A stretch of 64,000 nt of DNA from Viscum album (lineage: Eukaryota > Streptophyta > Magnoliopsida > Santalales > Viscaceae): assembly GCA_963277665.1 (NCBI GenBank), contig OY728163.1:1907684644-1907748643 (forward strand), written 5' to 3'. Both the position numbers and the translations under genes were made by a program. The notes under the pieces are model-generated. The model did no database searches. It worked only from the letters and a program-made list of their open reading frames with translations, and was not told the DNA's origin. Below are positions 25,176 to 36,899 of this stretch, piece after piece; the first letter of the stretch is position 1; every line of letters starts with the position of its first letter.

Positions 25176-26061
25176 CTACCTACTTTGATCTGCTTCGATG
25201 TGGGTTTGGATAACCTTCACATTTTCCATTGTTTCCTTAACAAGATTTGGGCCTACGAGTTTTCTTTCACTAACATCATCCCAACAAGTTGGTATATGAC
25301 ATCTCTTTCCATATAACGCTTTATATGGTGCCATATGAATACTTGAATGGAAGCTATTGTTATAGGAAAATTCTACCAGAGGTAAATATTGATCCCACGT
25401 ACCTTGAAAGTCATGTGAGCAAGATCTCAACATGTCTTTTAAGGTTTGAATAGTCCATTCTGATTGTCAATTGGTGCGAGGGTGGTAGGAATGTGCTCAA
25501 ATAAAGTTTAGTATCTAGGGCCTTCTAAAGGATTTTTTAGAATGTTGATGTAAAACGGAGTTGACGATCAGAAAAAATCTATAGGGGTATTCCATGAAGT
25601 CTTACAACTTCATTAATATATAGTCTTTCCATACGTTCAAGTGTTAAATATTTTCTTATTTCAATAAAATGTGATAAATCAGTAAGACGATCAACAATAA
25701 CGCATATTCAATTATTCCTTCTAGGTGTCTTTGGTAGTCCCATGACAATGTCTATCATAATATTATCCCATTTCCACTCAGGTATGAGGAGAGGTTTCAT
25801 GAATCCTCTAGGCTGTTGACTTCCAGCTTTCACTTGTTGAGAAACAATAAATCTTGACACAAAGTTAGAAATATCCCTCTTCATGTTGTCCCACCAATTG
25901 TGTTCATTCAAATCTCTATACATCTTGGTGATCCCCTGGTGTATAGAGAAATTGGATCTATGAGAATCATCCAACAATTCACTTTTTAGATCAGGTATGT
26001 TGATAACACAAAGTCTCTTCCCAAATTTCAAAATTCCATATTCATATATGAAGTCACTCAA
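25176..26061 (-). pseudogene. E1 integrase, zinc-binding and catalytic core, broken
   Basis: The N-terminal part (25,708-26,061) shows SHRSNFSIHQGITKMYRDL and then NWWDNMKRDISNFVSRFIVSQQV. The two cysteines expected in the last segment (C..C before QQVKA) are F and S, so the HHCC zinc site is lost. The core continues through 25,450-25,700 (DRLTDLSHF, then FSDRQLRFTS), giving two of the three acidic catalytic positions, and a separate frame at 25,176-25,433 has LPLVEFSYNNSFHSSIHM, with the third. At least two frame changes split the domain. It would have inserted cDNA into the genome. Confidence 0.88.
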
Positions 26062-26399
26062 TCTTCCATCATTCCAGCTTTAATATTCCTCTGAAACTCT
26101 TCATCATCAGTCTGAGAACACTTTATCCTTTATAGTAAAGATGGTTTGATAGCCATTTGAAAAAGAATTGATGTTTTACCTTCCATGGTTATTCCCATAT
26201 CCATCTTTACTAGATCCATGAAAATATGATCCCTTTAAATTATCATCTTGTTCAAAACTCTATGATCCTTTCTACTCAAAGAACCACCCACCTTATTTGA
26301 ATTCCCCATGTGGCAATGTATAGTGAAATCATAATACTTGAGTAGTTCAAGACATCGCATTTTCATCACATTGAGTTCTATTTCTGAGAAAATATACTT

Positions 26400-26642
26400 A
26401 AAAATCTTGGGATCAGTATAAATCTCACATTTTTCACCATAGAGATAGTGTCTCTATATTTTTATAGCAAATATTATAGCTTCTAACTCAAGATCCTTGG
26501 TGGGATAGTTTTTTTCATGAATTTTTAGCTTCCGTGATGCAAAGGAAATAACTCTACAATTCAGTATAAGGACACAACCAAGTCCTTTCTTTGAAGCATC
26601 ACTATAAATAAAAAACTCATCATTCTTTGATAGTAGAGTCAA
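26400..26642 (-). pseudogene. E1 RNase H domain, partial
   Basis: The open part at 26,454-26,642 contains FFIYSDASKKGLGCVL, with the first catalytic aspartate, then ISFASRKLKIHEKNYPTKD and LELEAIIFAIK, with the catalytic glutamate. This is the standard gypsy RNase H that removes template RNA after reverse transcription. It is in the same frame as the RT pieces upstream. The C-terminal part is cut by stops. Confidence 0.88.
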
Positions 26643-26765
26643 GATAAAATCATTGAGTAATATTCTCCTTAGTTCTACAAATCATTCTTCACACACTTTT
26701 GTCCGAACAAATTTAACACATTTACGTGTGAGCTTGGTTAATGGGTTTGCCAACCAGGATATATT

Positions 26766-27520
26766 CTAGACGAAATTTCGATAATAACTTGCTAAACCAA
26801 TAAAACTGCATACCTCAGTAATAATTTTTGGTTTGGGCCATTCTTGGACTGTATTGGTCTCTGAAGGATCAATATAGATTTCATCCTTAGAGACTATATG
26901 GCGAAGAAAAAAAAATCTCATGAATCTATAATTCTCACTTGCTAAATTTCCCATATAATTCATTTTCTCTAAGAGTCTTTAGGATAATGATAAAGTGATT
27001 TTAATAATCTTCATATCTTTTTGAGTATACCAAAATATCATCAATAACTACCACTAAAAATTCATCATGGTATTCCTTGAAAACTCTATTCATTAAATCC
27101 ATGAAGACAGAGGGTGTATTAGTCAATCCAAAAGGCATTACTGTAAACTCCTAATCCCCATATCTGGTTCAAAATGCAATTTTCGGAATGTCTTTATATT
27201 CATACACAACTGATGATATCCAGATTTATTTTCAATCTTTATAAAATATTGAGCTCCATGTATTTGGTCGAATAAATCATCAAAGATGGGTATGGGATAC
27301 CTGTTCATTATTTTTATAGCATTTATCTCACTATATTCAATGCACAACCACATAGATCCATCTTTTCTTTAACAAAAAGATCAGGGTCTCCTCACGGAGA
27401 AACACTATGGAGAAAAAATACCTTATTACTCAATACCTCTAGTTGTTTCTTTAGTTCCACTAATTCCACAGGGGCCATTCTATAAGGGGTCTTTGATATG
27501 GGCCTTGAACCAGGAATAAA
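26766..27520 (-). pseudogene. E1 reverse transcriptase, broken
   Basis: The minus strand gives the gypsy RT series in order: [20 protein letters not shown] near 27,480, LFVK and LCIEYSEINAIKIMNRYPI (27,260-27,350), FDDLFDQIHGAQYFIKIE, then [12 protein letters not shown] with the catalytic aspartate pair at 27,037-27,042, and finally TEVCSFIGLASYYRNF (26,766-26,830). The DD pair is kept, but stops and frame changes interrupt the domain, for example between 27,000 and 27,138. It synthesises cDNA from the element RNA in intact relatives. Confidence 0.9.
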
Positions 27521-27841
27521 ATCAATGGAAAACTTAATTTCTCATTCTGGAGGATGTCTAGGTAAATCCTCTAGAAACACATCAACAGATTCTTGCACAA
27601 TAGGTAAATTCTTTATTTGAACATTCCTTTCCTCACCCATAGTTATTTCATTTTTTTAATCCCCAACAATCGAATTTAGTTGAGATACTAGGGGTGGATA
27701 TATATAAGAATTAGGTGGTGACATTTCTGCTCTAAAGATAAGGTGCTCTTTATCAACATTGAGAATTGTAACCTCCTTCTTCTTACAATAAAATTTCTCA
27801 TCATGGTCCAAAATCCAATCCATACCAAGGATTATATCAAA

Positions 27842-28126
27842 TTAAATCATGGGTATGATGATGAAATCAGTAGATAAAGAAAATTTGTATGACCTAATGG
27901 GAACAAATTCACAAAATTTTGTTGCAATGATACTTCCCAAAGAAGTTTTCACTAAAAACTCCCTTGTTAAATCAAATAGTAAATTTCTAATTTTCATAGA
28001 AAACTGGGAATATATGAAATAATTTGATGATCCAGAATCAAATGAAGAATTGTCTAAACTTGATGAAATCATTAAATTACCTACGATCACATCTTTAGGA
28101 GCATCAAACTCAGTAGTAGTGATCAC
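27842..28126 (-). pseudogene. E1 aspartic protease
   Basis: A 94-codon open segment contains LDNSSFDSGSSNYFI, in which DSG is the active-site triad of retroviral-type aspartic proteases, followed by an LGSIIATKF segment. It lies between the gag zinc knuckle and RT, in a frame different from both. In the family it cuts the Gag-Pol polyprotein. The region 27,521-27,841, linking it to RT, is readable but broken. Confidence 0.82.
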
Positions 28127-28129
28127 ATA

Positions 28130-28370
28130 AGCTTGACCTTTCTCCCTTGGCCTTTTCTGAGGTAAGTTCCCTTGGTGCTTAAGACATTAATTTTCATAAT
28201 ACCCCATTTCTCTACAATTTTATCATTCAACATTGACATCCTCTTTATTCACCTTGCAATCACGAGCTTAGTGGTCTTTTTCTCCCCACTTGTAACAGAC
28301 TCCCACTCCCTTCAGGAAAATACTAGGGTTTTTCTTCCCACATTTACCACATGATGGATAGTCAAATATT
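28130..28370 (-). pseudogene. E1 Gag zinc-knuckle region, decayed
   Basis: Near 28,250-28,310 the minus strand reads CYKWGEKDH followed by a stop and ARDCK, which is a CCHC knuckle with one cysteine replaced by tryptophan. It sits in the expected place between gag and protease. It would bind element RNA. Confidence 0.6.
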
Positions 28371-28380
28371 CCTTTATTCC

Positions 28381-29169
28381 TCATATATCTATTTCCAGAG
28401 CATTAAATAGATCTCTTCTTCTCCTACATTTATTTAAAGTCATAAGACTTATAGAATTCTTTTTTGTCTTGATAGCACATGAGACAATATCTTCGTATGA
28501 TAAGAAGGATTGTGAGACTAATGATCGTTGGAGAAATTGTTTAAACCAATCAAAGAATTTATCAATCTTACTCCATGGCTTACGTATATAATTTGTTTCA
28601 TTCCTTTCTAAACTTGTAAAGTTATCCTTATACTTTACGAAATTCTCATCCTCATTTTTCCTCAATCTCAGAAATTGTGTTTCTATATTCGCTCGATGGT
28701 CACGAGGAATGTATTTTTCCATGAAAATCTCTTTAAACTCCCTCAATTCCATGTTTTATACTTCTTCATATTCCTTTGTGTTTTAGATTAATGACCACCA
28801 TTGATCTGCATCTCCCGTGAGGTGATAAACTGCCATGACAACTTTTTCCCTTTCACTACTCCCCAAAGCATGAAATATTTTCTCCAAGGAATTTATCCAT
28901 TTCTCAACTACTAATGGATTTTTACTCCGATTGAATGATGGTTGTTGTTTCCTCATGAAGCGGTCTAATATTGATCTACCACGTTGTGGATTAGGGTGAT
29001 CCTTACAGGTAATGTTATTATTCATAACCTGTGTGAGTTGTACTAGTATGGTGATAAGCTGATCAGCACCAGTTGCCTCACCAGCTCTACTATAATTATC
29101 TTGATTAGGAGGGAAATCCCAACATGGATTAAGTGCATTGACATGGTTTCTATTCCATCCGGTAGGCAC
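28381..29169 (-). pseudogene. E1 gag, broken by in-frame stops
   Basis: Two open segments of 128 and 123 codons (28,783-29,169 and 28,381-28,752) lie in one frame, separated by about 30 bp that contain two stops. The first has SILDRFMRKQQPSFNRS, then KIFHALGSSEREKVVMAVYH and LTGDADQWW, the usual chromovirus capsid landmarks. The second has EFKEIFMEKYIPRDHRANIE. The Met at 29,169 is the likely start, since no open frame continues upstream. Gag forms the virus-like particle in which reverse transcription occurs. Confidence 0.88.
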
Positions 29170-29653
29170 TATTTCTAAACACTGGCATATAGTAGATTAG
29201 TTTATGAATTGCAAAACCTAATTCCAAACTTGTAAAACACTTAACATAAACTGAACAGTTTATGGATATTATCCATAATCATAAAAATGTTTTATTTGAG
29301 AAGGTATATATTCATAAACACTTCATAATGGTTTCTAAAGAAAATGATAATTATCCTAAACATATCCCCCAGGAGTGTCGTAACCAAGAGTGCATTAAGG
29401 CCCGTTGTCGTGCTCCAGTTCTCATTCGAGTCTAGCTCAAAGGGGTGTTTTCATGTATTACCCCTATGTACATCTATGCCAGAGCTACATCTACCTTCTC
29501 ATATCTAGGCATGTATGTATTTCTTGTAAAAATAACAAAATCCCTACAATACCAAAATTATAGGAAGTTCTTCTATACTAATCCTTAATGTCTATCTTAG
29601 GGTTATGTTCTCTAATCATAGTTTTTATAAATATAGTATCAAAGGTTTGTACT
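29170..29653 (-). other. E1 5' untranslated region
   Basis: This is the stretch between the primer-binding site and gag with no open frame. It shares landmarks with E2 at 37,820-38,100 ('cccccaggagtgtcg', 'attcgagtctag', 'ggtgttttca'), so the leaders of E1 and E2 have common ancestry even though their LTRs differ. Confidence 0.65.
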
Positions 29654-29673
29654 AAACATTCTCTGATACTAAC
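29654..29673 (-). other. E1 primer-binding site (initiator Met tRNA type)
   Basis: Right after the LTR end the minus strand reads TTAGTATCAGAGAATGTTT. The plant initiator-methionine primer site is TGGTATCAGAGC, so most positions fit, with two or three changes. It primes minus-strand cDNA synthesis. Confidence 0.8.
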
Positions 29674-31276
29674 TGTAATTCCCCGACCCTTGTTACCTAG
29701 AGTTGGTGCATTATTACATAACATTAGCATGATACAAAGATCAAGTACCCATATATTGATCAGTTTAGTAGCCTTGTATGTACTATATACATTCATATGT
29801 TTTACATTACATGATGAAATAAAAACATCAACAAAATTTTGTCCCCTTTCGAAAAAACTTATATCCTTTTCTTATCTCTGCAGGTCAACCATAAAATACT
29901 TCTTTACCTACTAAGAAAAATAAAACATAGAAAGGGGTAAGCTCAGATGCTCAGTAAGGATAACAATATAGCAAAAACTTTGTTAAATAAGAATAAACAT
30001 TTAAGGCATTGTGTAAGACTAAAACAAAAGGCTTTTAAACATAAACATAAGCATAATATGGAACTGATAAAATCAAATAATTCCATTTACTTATTCACAT
30101 GGATATTATACTAGTCTAATAATCACATGCAATATCAATAGCTACTTTCATAATGATGGAATGCATAATGCGAGACATCCTAACCACAAAGTCCAGGCCT
30201 TGTGCCAAGACTACAAAAAAGATTTTATCAAGGCCTTGTTCCATGACACTAGTTTGTCTCATGATATATACCAATGCATCGAGGAGCTATAGCAGGCTCC
30301 ACCCGTCACATACTAAGTCCAATGCATTCCTCATATAAAAAAAATTTAAACATAACATAAACATTTGTATTAAAACAAGCATACAAAATGTCAATACATT
30401 ACCCATAAACCTTGAATGGTGTAAAAATAACACATCCACAGTCAATGATATTAAAAAACCTTCCATAAAATATGAAATATTTTCATCATAATAAATCAAC
30501 ATCAAACAAGTTTAAAATCCATTAATGGATGTTGACATAGATAAAATCAAAACTTTTTCAGAGAAATACCACTTTCTATTTTGAAATAATTTAGATGTCA
30601 TGTAATTATAAAAGAAAACATTTATTTTGAAAATATTATTATAATATTTTAAGGGAATCTACGATGTTGTTATAACGATGGAAAATATCCATAGCTACTG
30701 TATAAGTTAAAAAAACATTATTACCTTAATATTTCCGAAAAGGTCATAAAGTACCTTGTTTAGAAAACAAAGGAAAGATTAATTTCAAAACATATAAGGT
30801 CAAATAAGGGTATAAATGACTTTAAACCATTTTCTAGTAAATAGTAAAAATGGTTTGGATTACATTTTTAAGAAAACATGGATGTGGATGATAAATAGGT
30901 CCCAGTAGATACTTACGTATAACAACCTCAAATAAGTAAAAAGATTGTAGAATTAACCATTACCTTGTACTTTTCTTTAGTCGATGTTATGTTTATCACT
31001 AATATAATAGTTAAAACATTTTTATTAGATTATAAACTAACTATATACATAAATATGATATCATATATGATCCTCTAATATTTCTTTGTTAATAATATTT
31101 CAGTAGTTTCATCATTTCGGGTGTTATCTGATTCATTTTTCTTTATATGCTTGGTTACATAAGCCATGGTTTTTAGGGATAGGATGTATATGATTCATAT
31201 ACAGAATAATATTATGTTCAAAAATATTATTTTTAATCATAAAATGAAAATTATTCTTGAATTATTATGATGGGAA

Positions 31277-31337
31277 ATGAATCTCATCACGTTCATGAAG
31301 ACGGTAATCCGTACGTACGCACGAGCGACAATATCAT
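31277..31337 (-). other. Structured repeat, E1 right LTR, second cassette
   Basis: The palindrome GTACGTAC is intact at 31,311-31,318 and the core AGACGGTAATCC precedes it. AATGA near 31,277 pairs with TCATT near 31,333. It lies about 199 bp from the first cassette. Confidence 0.5.
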
Positions 31338-31477
31338 TCAATTGTATGTAAAATTGTATATAATTGAATGTTATATAATATATATATAATCATAAACATT
31401 TTATATTTATTATTTAAACCAATTATACATCATTATTACACGCATCCAAATAATGAAGTGTTTGAATAACAAACTAC

Positions 31478-31520
31478 ACCACAACGTGGAGACGGTTTGT
31501 CGTACATACACACGTATGGT
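31478..31520 (-). other. Structured repeat, E1 right LTR, first cassette
   Basis: Arms ACCA (31,478-31,481) and TGGT (31,517-31,520), plus CGTG (31,485-31,488) and CACG (31,511-31,514), pair around GGAGACGG and a decayed palindrome (GTACATAC). Confidence 0.48.
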
Positions 31521-31858
31521 GACTTTGTCATTTATATGATTGATAGAATAATGAATACGGTTGTTCCATTTTTATAATAACATCATAGTATATAGAATAT
31601 AATATATTTATTATTTTATAATGGAATCAACCATGAAAGGGGATGTTGAAGATGAAAATAACTTGAAAGTGGTGATGAAATATTTACCTCTTCTTCAGGT
31701 TCTTCCTTTTGATTTGATCAAAATTCCTCCATAGGTTGGTTTTTTGAAAAAATTAAGGACTCTATGATGAAGAGAGTAAAGTTGGAAGGATATTTGGGCA
31801 TGTTTTCTCCTAGGAAAAAGGCTTTTGAGCTGTGAAATTAAGGGAAGGGGAAGTGCCC

Positions 31859-31866
31859 TTTTATAA
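31859..31866 (-). promoter_or_regulatory. TATA box of the E1 right (5') LTR
   Basis: The minus strand reads TTATAAAAGGGC. As the box in the 5' LTR, it would have driven the genomic RNA of E1. Confidence 0.64.
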
Positions 31867-33408
31867 GAGAGGTGAGGGTCACATTAGGAAAAGCTTGAAA
31901 TATTATTTTATAATAAAATCATTCTCTATTTCTAATGGCAAAAAAATTATTTATTTAAATTCTATGGTGGGTATGGGTATAATAATTCTCAAACAATAGG
32001 TGTTAGATAGGTTTAGGTCACCATATTAACCGTATATTTTAGATTTAACTCTTTGTTAAATAGTTTTTCATTTACCATGTCTCTTTGTATTTTTATATTA
32101 TATGGTTAATAAACTTACTATAAACATCCAAGAGAACCCCAAGTGTTTCATTATTAATATATATAATTTTATATAAGTCTTTTTGATGAACCTAAAATTT
32201 TTATTAATATTATATCCATAAATAATATAGTATTTGTTTTAAAAACTCAGTTATGTCAATTTTGACACTATTTAGTATTTTATTTTTGTGAAAATCATAA
32301 CAACATGATTACATTGAAAAAAAATTACGTGATCAACAATAACATGTCATATTAACCAATAAAATTTGTTTAATTCATCGAAAAAATCAAATTACATTTA
32401 TTTGGAAATTTATAATATCAATTACTTTAATCTTTCTTTAATAAGATAATTACTACATCATCATTGGGTCATAAATAAATTAAATTATTTAATATCTAAA
32501 AATTGTAAATAAAAGAAAATTATGTTTTAAAATTTTTTATCTTTATAATGAATATTTATTGTTGAATTTATATTTTGTGTAACCATATATGAAAATTTTT
32601 TAGTTTTTAAACTTTGAACTTAAGTTTTTTAACTCTTCTTTAAATAAAATAATAATAAATGTATTTATCCAATACATGTGAACCAAATGGGATCATATTT
32701 TATTCCTAAGGTTTTTTTGGGTCTAATTACCATTATCCAATATAATTTGGACACGTGTTAGGGTAATTATAATATCATTTTTAAACTTAATTACCCTATT
32801 TACTTTTAACTATGGTAAATAAAAGTAAAAATTTACTGTTAACCAAAAATTATTTTTGTCTTATTGAACCAAATTTTACTTACTGATGTCAAATGTGTCT
32901 CTCAGATTTTTTAAATTCAACTCAAAAAAGTGGTAATATTATGTTTTATGCAAATTTTCAAATGTGCTAAGAGGTGTGTAAAAGACGGTAAAAATATCAA
33001 AAGAAATTTTATATATCTAAAATCATTATAAAATGACTCCAATTAATTACACTGAACATATATAGGTTTTATGTTTCTATTTTGAACTAAAATAAATAAT
33101 ATAAAATAAATAATTATTTAAATAAATATTCGATTTTAAACAATAACTCGGTCTTTTTCACTATTCGTCAAAAATTGAATGTTTTTAGAAAAATACAAAA
33201 AATTAACCCTAAGCTAATTTCAATATTCCGAATCCAAAATTGAAGTTCATTTTGGAAAATAAAATTTATATAATTTTTAAAAGTTTGTATTACTATTCAT
33301 AACATCTAGTTTGGTTGGTCGCGGTGTGTTGGAATCTCGAAGCTGCGTACAATGCAAGATATTACATTATTCAAAGGGAAAAGTACTGTGGATGCTTGTG
33401 GTTTTACA

Positions 33409-34020
33409 TTTAAATTCTATGTTGAAAAGAGTGTTGGTACTTTTCCGTAATTTATCCATCCAGTTCCCATGTTCTGTCTTCGTACATATGGTTCTTCCAT
33501 ATAATTTTGACTAGGTGAGTAGTCTTACTACCTATAACATAATCTCTATGATCTAGGATCATCAATGGTTTCTCCTCATAAGAAAGATGACTCTCCAACT
33601 ATACCACATATGAAGAGAGTACATTTGAAGTATCTAGTATATTCTTCAATAAGATGGATACATATAATAAATAATATACATTAGATATGGTATGTGGAAG
33701 TGGTATTTGATAGGACACAACTACAACATGATCAAGAATCCTTAAGGGGTCGATGAACCTAAGACTTAGCTTTCAATTTTCCCAAACCTCATAAACTTCT
33801 TCCATAGATATATGCGGAGAAATACCATGTCACCAACATTGATCTCAAGGATACATTTATGGTTGTCTGCATAACTCTTTTGTCTCCAATGGGATACCTT
33901 GATGGGCTACGGAATGGTTTTTACCTTCTCTTCCATTTTTAGACGATTTCAGGTCCTCAAATCTTACAATCACCAACTTCATTAGAGCATGCTGGGGCTC
34001 TATACCATTTCCCATAAAGG
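33409..34020 (-). pseudogene. E2 integrase C-terminus and chromodomain-like tail, decayed
   Basis: Immediately right of E1 the minus strand can be read as a chromovirus tail: KILWKNHMYEDRTWELDG, then a stop, ending ITEKY. Compared with E1 the tryptophan in the LWKNH position is kept. Further right (33,540-34,020) the domain is poorly readable. E1 is inserted just past the likely end of this frame, before E2's polypurine tract. Confidence 0.7.
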
Positions 34021-34700
34021 CCTTTATATGGTGCCATGTAGATTCTCGAGTGGAAAATATTATTGTATGAGAATTCTACATGTGTAAGATGATGGTCCCA
34101 TCATACATTAAATTCCATATAAAATTTTCTCTGCAAATATTATAGTGCTTGAATAGTTCACTCAGATTGGCCATCAGTTTGAAGATGATAGGCCATACTG
34201 ATGTTCAATTTAGTGCTAAGATCATCCTGGAGGCTTTTCCATAACTTTGAGGTGAATATCAAGTTTATATCAGATATAATAGATTGTGGTACTCTATATA
34301 GCCATAATAATTCTTTGATATATATCCATTCAGGTTGATCTAATGAAAAGTCCACTCGAATTGTGATAAAGTGAGCTATCTTTGTATGATGATCCATAAT
34401 GACCCATATAGAAATGTTTCATCTGGATGTCCCTGTATGTTCGGTGAAAATGTCTATGGAGAGGTTCTCCCACTTCCATGTTGGAATGGGGAGTGGATGC
34501 ATCATACGCTTAGATTATTTATTTTTATCCTTCACTTACTGAGATACTAGGTACTTTGTTGCATACTCAGTATTAACATTCTTCATATTGTCCCACCAAT
34601 ACTTATCCCAGAGATATTGATACATATTTTTTCTCTCTAGGTTAATAGAAAAGGTTGAGCTATTTGCGTCATTCAGAAGCACCTTGTTTATCTATAGATT
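34021..34700 (-). pseudogene. E2 integrase core, broken
   Basis: The open segment at 34,158-34,397 starts MDHHTKIAHFITIRVD, with a catalytic aspartate, contains SIISDINLIFTSKLW, with the second, and ends AYHLQTDGQSE, a typical gypsy integrase landmark. Upstream at 34,560-34,640 the zinc-binding part reads KYWWDNMKN and then KYLVSQ. The distal part with the third acidic residue lies in damaged sequence. Confidence 0.86.
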
Positions 34701-35099
34701 GGATGGTACACATAATATATACCCAAATATTATGAATCAATCCATTTCAATTTTGAACTCATAGGATTTACCATTTCGGATAGCTTCCACCCTTCTCTAA
34801 ATTTCCACTTAATTTCATGGAGCATCCTTTATATATCTATATGAGGGATGGTTGAGAAATCATTTGAGAAATTATTTATGATATTCCTCCCTTAATTATT
34901 CCCATGTCCATCCTCCGTAAATATAAGATTATTTTATCCTTTTCAATTCTCATCATTGGTGTTGATGCACGATCTCTTTTAATTATAGAATCTGCCACCT
35001 AATTTGCCCCACCGTTATGGTAGTGGATTGAGAAGACAAAATCTTTGATGAGATCTAACAATCTTCCCTAGCGCATATTAATCTCTTTCTATGTGAATA

Positions 35100-35350
35100 T
35101 ATATTTTAGACAATTTTTATCAGTATATATCTCACACATCTCCCCATAGAGATAATATAGCTAGATTTCAATGAAAAGATCACTACATCCAAATTCAGAT
35201 GATACATGAGATAGTTTTTATATAGGATTATTAGTTTCCTTGATGTCTAGGCCATCAATTTGTCATTTTTTATCATAACATGTCCTAATCCCTTCGGTGA
35301 GGCATCACTATACAGCACAAAGAGTTATCCAATTATCATGAGTGTGAGTG
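35100..35350 (-). pseudogene. E2 RNase H remnant
   Basis: The minus strand near 35,240-35,320 reads DASPKGLGHVMIKNDK followed by TSRKL, matching the start of a gypsy RNase H. Many stops follow. It lies between the RT remnant and integrase, as expected. Confidence 0.7.
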
Positions 35351-35639
35351 TTGTCACAGTGATAGACCTATTTCTGATATCCTTAAATGTTTCCTCACAT
35401 TCATGATTCTAGAAGAACTTCACTACATTCCATTCCAGCTTGGTACTTTTGTCTCAAATTCATGATATGTTCTTCAAAAATCATTGATAATAACCAGATG
35501 GACCTAGAAAGATGTGGATCTCTATTACAGATGTTTTCCTGGGCCACTTTTCAATTGATTTTGTATTATAATGGTTTATATATATCCCATTGTTAGTGAT
35601 AACATGCCCCAAGAATGAAACATCCTCAATAAATAACAC

Positions 35640-35941
35640 ATATTTATTTTACTAAGCATAATGTTTTTCTTAGCATAAAATCATCTGCATTGTATTAAAA
35701 TACTCTTCATGGTCCTCCTTACTCTTAGAGTAAATCAAACTATCATTGATAAAGACTAAAATATTTTTTTGAGGTACTCTCTAAAGACTCTATTCAAAAA
35801 ATTCATGAATTTTCCTATGGAATTAGTGAGTTTTAAAGAAATCACTAGGAAATAATAGTTTACATACCAATTTTGAAGGGAGTTTTTTGAACTCAACCTA
35901 TAAATAAGGATTAAGACCAGGAAATTATTCCGGGAATACAT
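35640..35941 (-). pseudogene. E2 reverse transcriptase fragment with mutated active site
   Basis: The 61-codon segment at 35,756-35,941 carries LTNSIGKFMNFLNRVFREYL, the part just before the active site. The catalytic block follows at 35,739-35,753 as FINDSLIYSK, where relatives have FIDDILIYSK, so the first catalytic aspartate has become asparagine. The N-terminal half of RT (the region with DDLFDQ in E1) is absent: PGLNP-like sequence is followed almost directly by the second half, which indicates an internal deletion. Confidence 0.78.
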
Positions 35942-35949
35942 CAGTGAAA

Positions 35950-36530
35950 TCTCATACTATGGGAATATCTTCCAGAAGTATCATCTCCTTTACCTCAATA
36001 ATTTTAGAAAGATATGATTTATCAAAAGGAGAGATTATGCACACTTGATATAATGATTATAAATGAAATATTTATTCCTCCTTACACTTGTTCATGATTG
36101 GAAGATACTGTTGGATGTGAAGAGTGATCTCCCATTCCTAAAAGTTAATGATGGATTTCTATAAATATATCCAATACATGCCCAAAATAGAATCAAATTC
36201 TATAATAGAGAGTATGATAATATATGAAGGGAGGATCATTATAGAAAACATTATTCGGGGGAAGTAATAAATCTTGGATGAAAGAATTTACCCATTCACT
36301 GTTCTAAAAGATAACTCAACCTCTAAATTTTTAGTAGGAGTTTGAATTGTTATACTAGGCTTGAAATATATAAATTAATGCATATAACTAGAATCAAATA
36401 GTACATTCTCTATTAATGAATTAATATCTATAATACCTATCACCACATCATTTTCAAGATCCACCTTATTAGTAGTGATAGTATAAGTCTTTCCTTGTTT
36501 CCTTTGATGTTGTTATTGATTTCCCCCGAA
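35950..36530 (-). pseudogene. E2 protease region, unreadable in detail
   Basis: By position this interval should hold the aspartic protease and the linker to RT. I see gypsy-like fragments but no clear DSG motif. It is listed to account for the stretch. Confidence 0.35.
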
Positions 36531-36610
36531 AAACCTTGGATTAGAGAAATTGTTCACATAATGCCCATGTTCTTTGCAATTGTAACACTGCACTATAGGA
36601 TGAGTGTTGA
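36531..36610 (-). pseudogene. E2 Gag zinc knuckle
   Basis: The minus strand reads VQCYNCKEHGHYVNNF. This is the CCHC RNA-binding motif of Gag with the last cysteine replaced by phenylalanine. Confidence 0.7.
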
Positions 36611-36899
36611 TCAACACATTCATTTTTTTCTTCCATGGTAGTGGAATTCTTTATATCCCTTCAACATTTCATAGCCATTTCTCACATTCTTCGACATTTG
36701 AAGAAATTCCTGATTCCCTTTAGACAGTTCTGAGGATTCTTCTTCCCAAAATTTTGACACATTGGATGTTCAATATTATTTCCATCCTGGGATTTATTTA
36801 ACCAGCAACTCATATTAGACACCATTTTCAACTTTTTTTCATCAGTACCATGAGACCATTGAGAGTCTTCGATCTATATTATAAACTTTTGGGAACATC

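Larger units (their letters stand above)
20937..33408 (-). mobile_element. E1, Ty3/gypsy chromovirus of the Tekay/Del type, structurally complete but inactive
   Basis: The element has LTRs at 20,937-24,665 and 29,674-33,408, both TG...CA, a primer-binding site beside the right LTR, a polypurine tract beside the left LTR, and gag, protease, RT, RNase H, integrase and a chromodomain-like tail in that order on the minus strand. The pol order (RNase H before integrase) and the integrase tail place it in the chromoviruses; the long LTRs, Met-type primer site and tail motif fit Tekay/Del. The flanking pentamers TTTAC (20,932-20,936) and TTTAA (33,409-33,413) match in four of five bases, as expected of an aged target duplication. 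It inserted into E2 44 bp inside E2's left LTR. Stops and frame changes in all domains show that it is dead. Confidence 0.92.
29674..33408 (-). repeat. E1 right LTR (5' LTR), 3735 bp
   Basis: It begins TGTAATTCCCCGACC and ends TTTTACA on the plus strand, and aligns throughout with 20,937-24,665; the near-equal length supports the boundaries. It contains a TATA box at 31,859-31,866, a candidate donor at 31,685-31,692 (172 bp below the TATA), hairpin cassettes at 31,478-31,520 and 31,277-31,337, and the U3 end at 33,288-33,408 with one TTGC-type unit near 33,345. The small open frames within it are not genes. Confidence 0.93.

Noticed and set aside
29588..29914. Plus-strand open frame of 108 codons
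   Set aside because: It crosses the E1 leader, primer-binding site and LTR end in the antisense direction.
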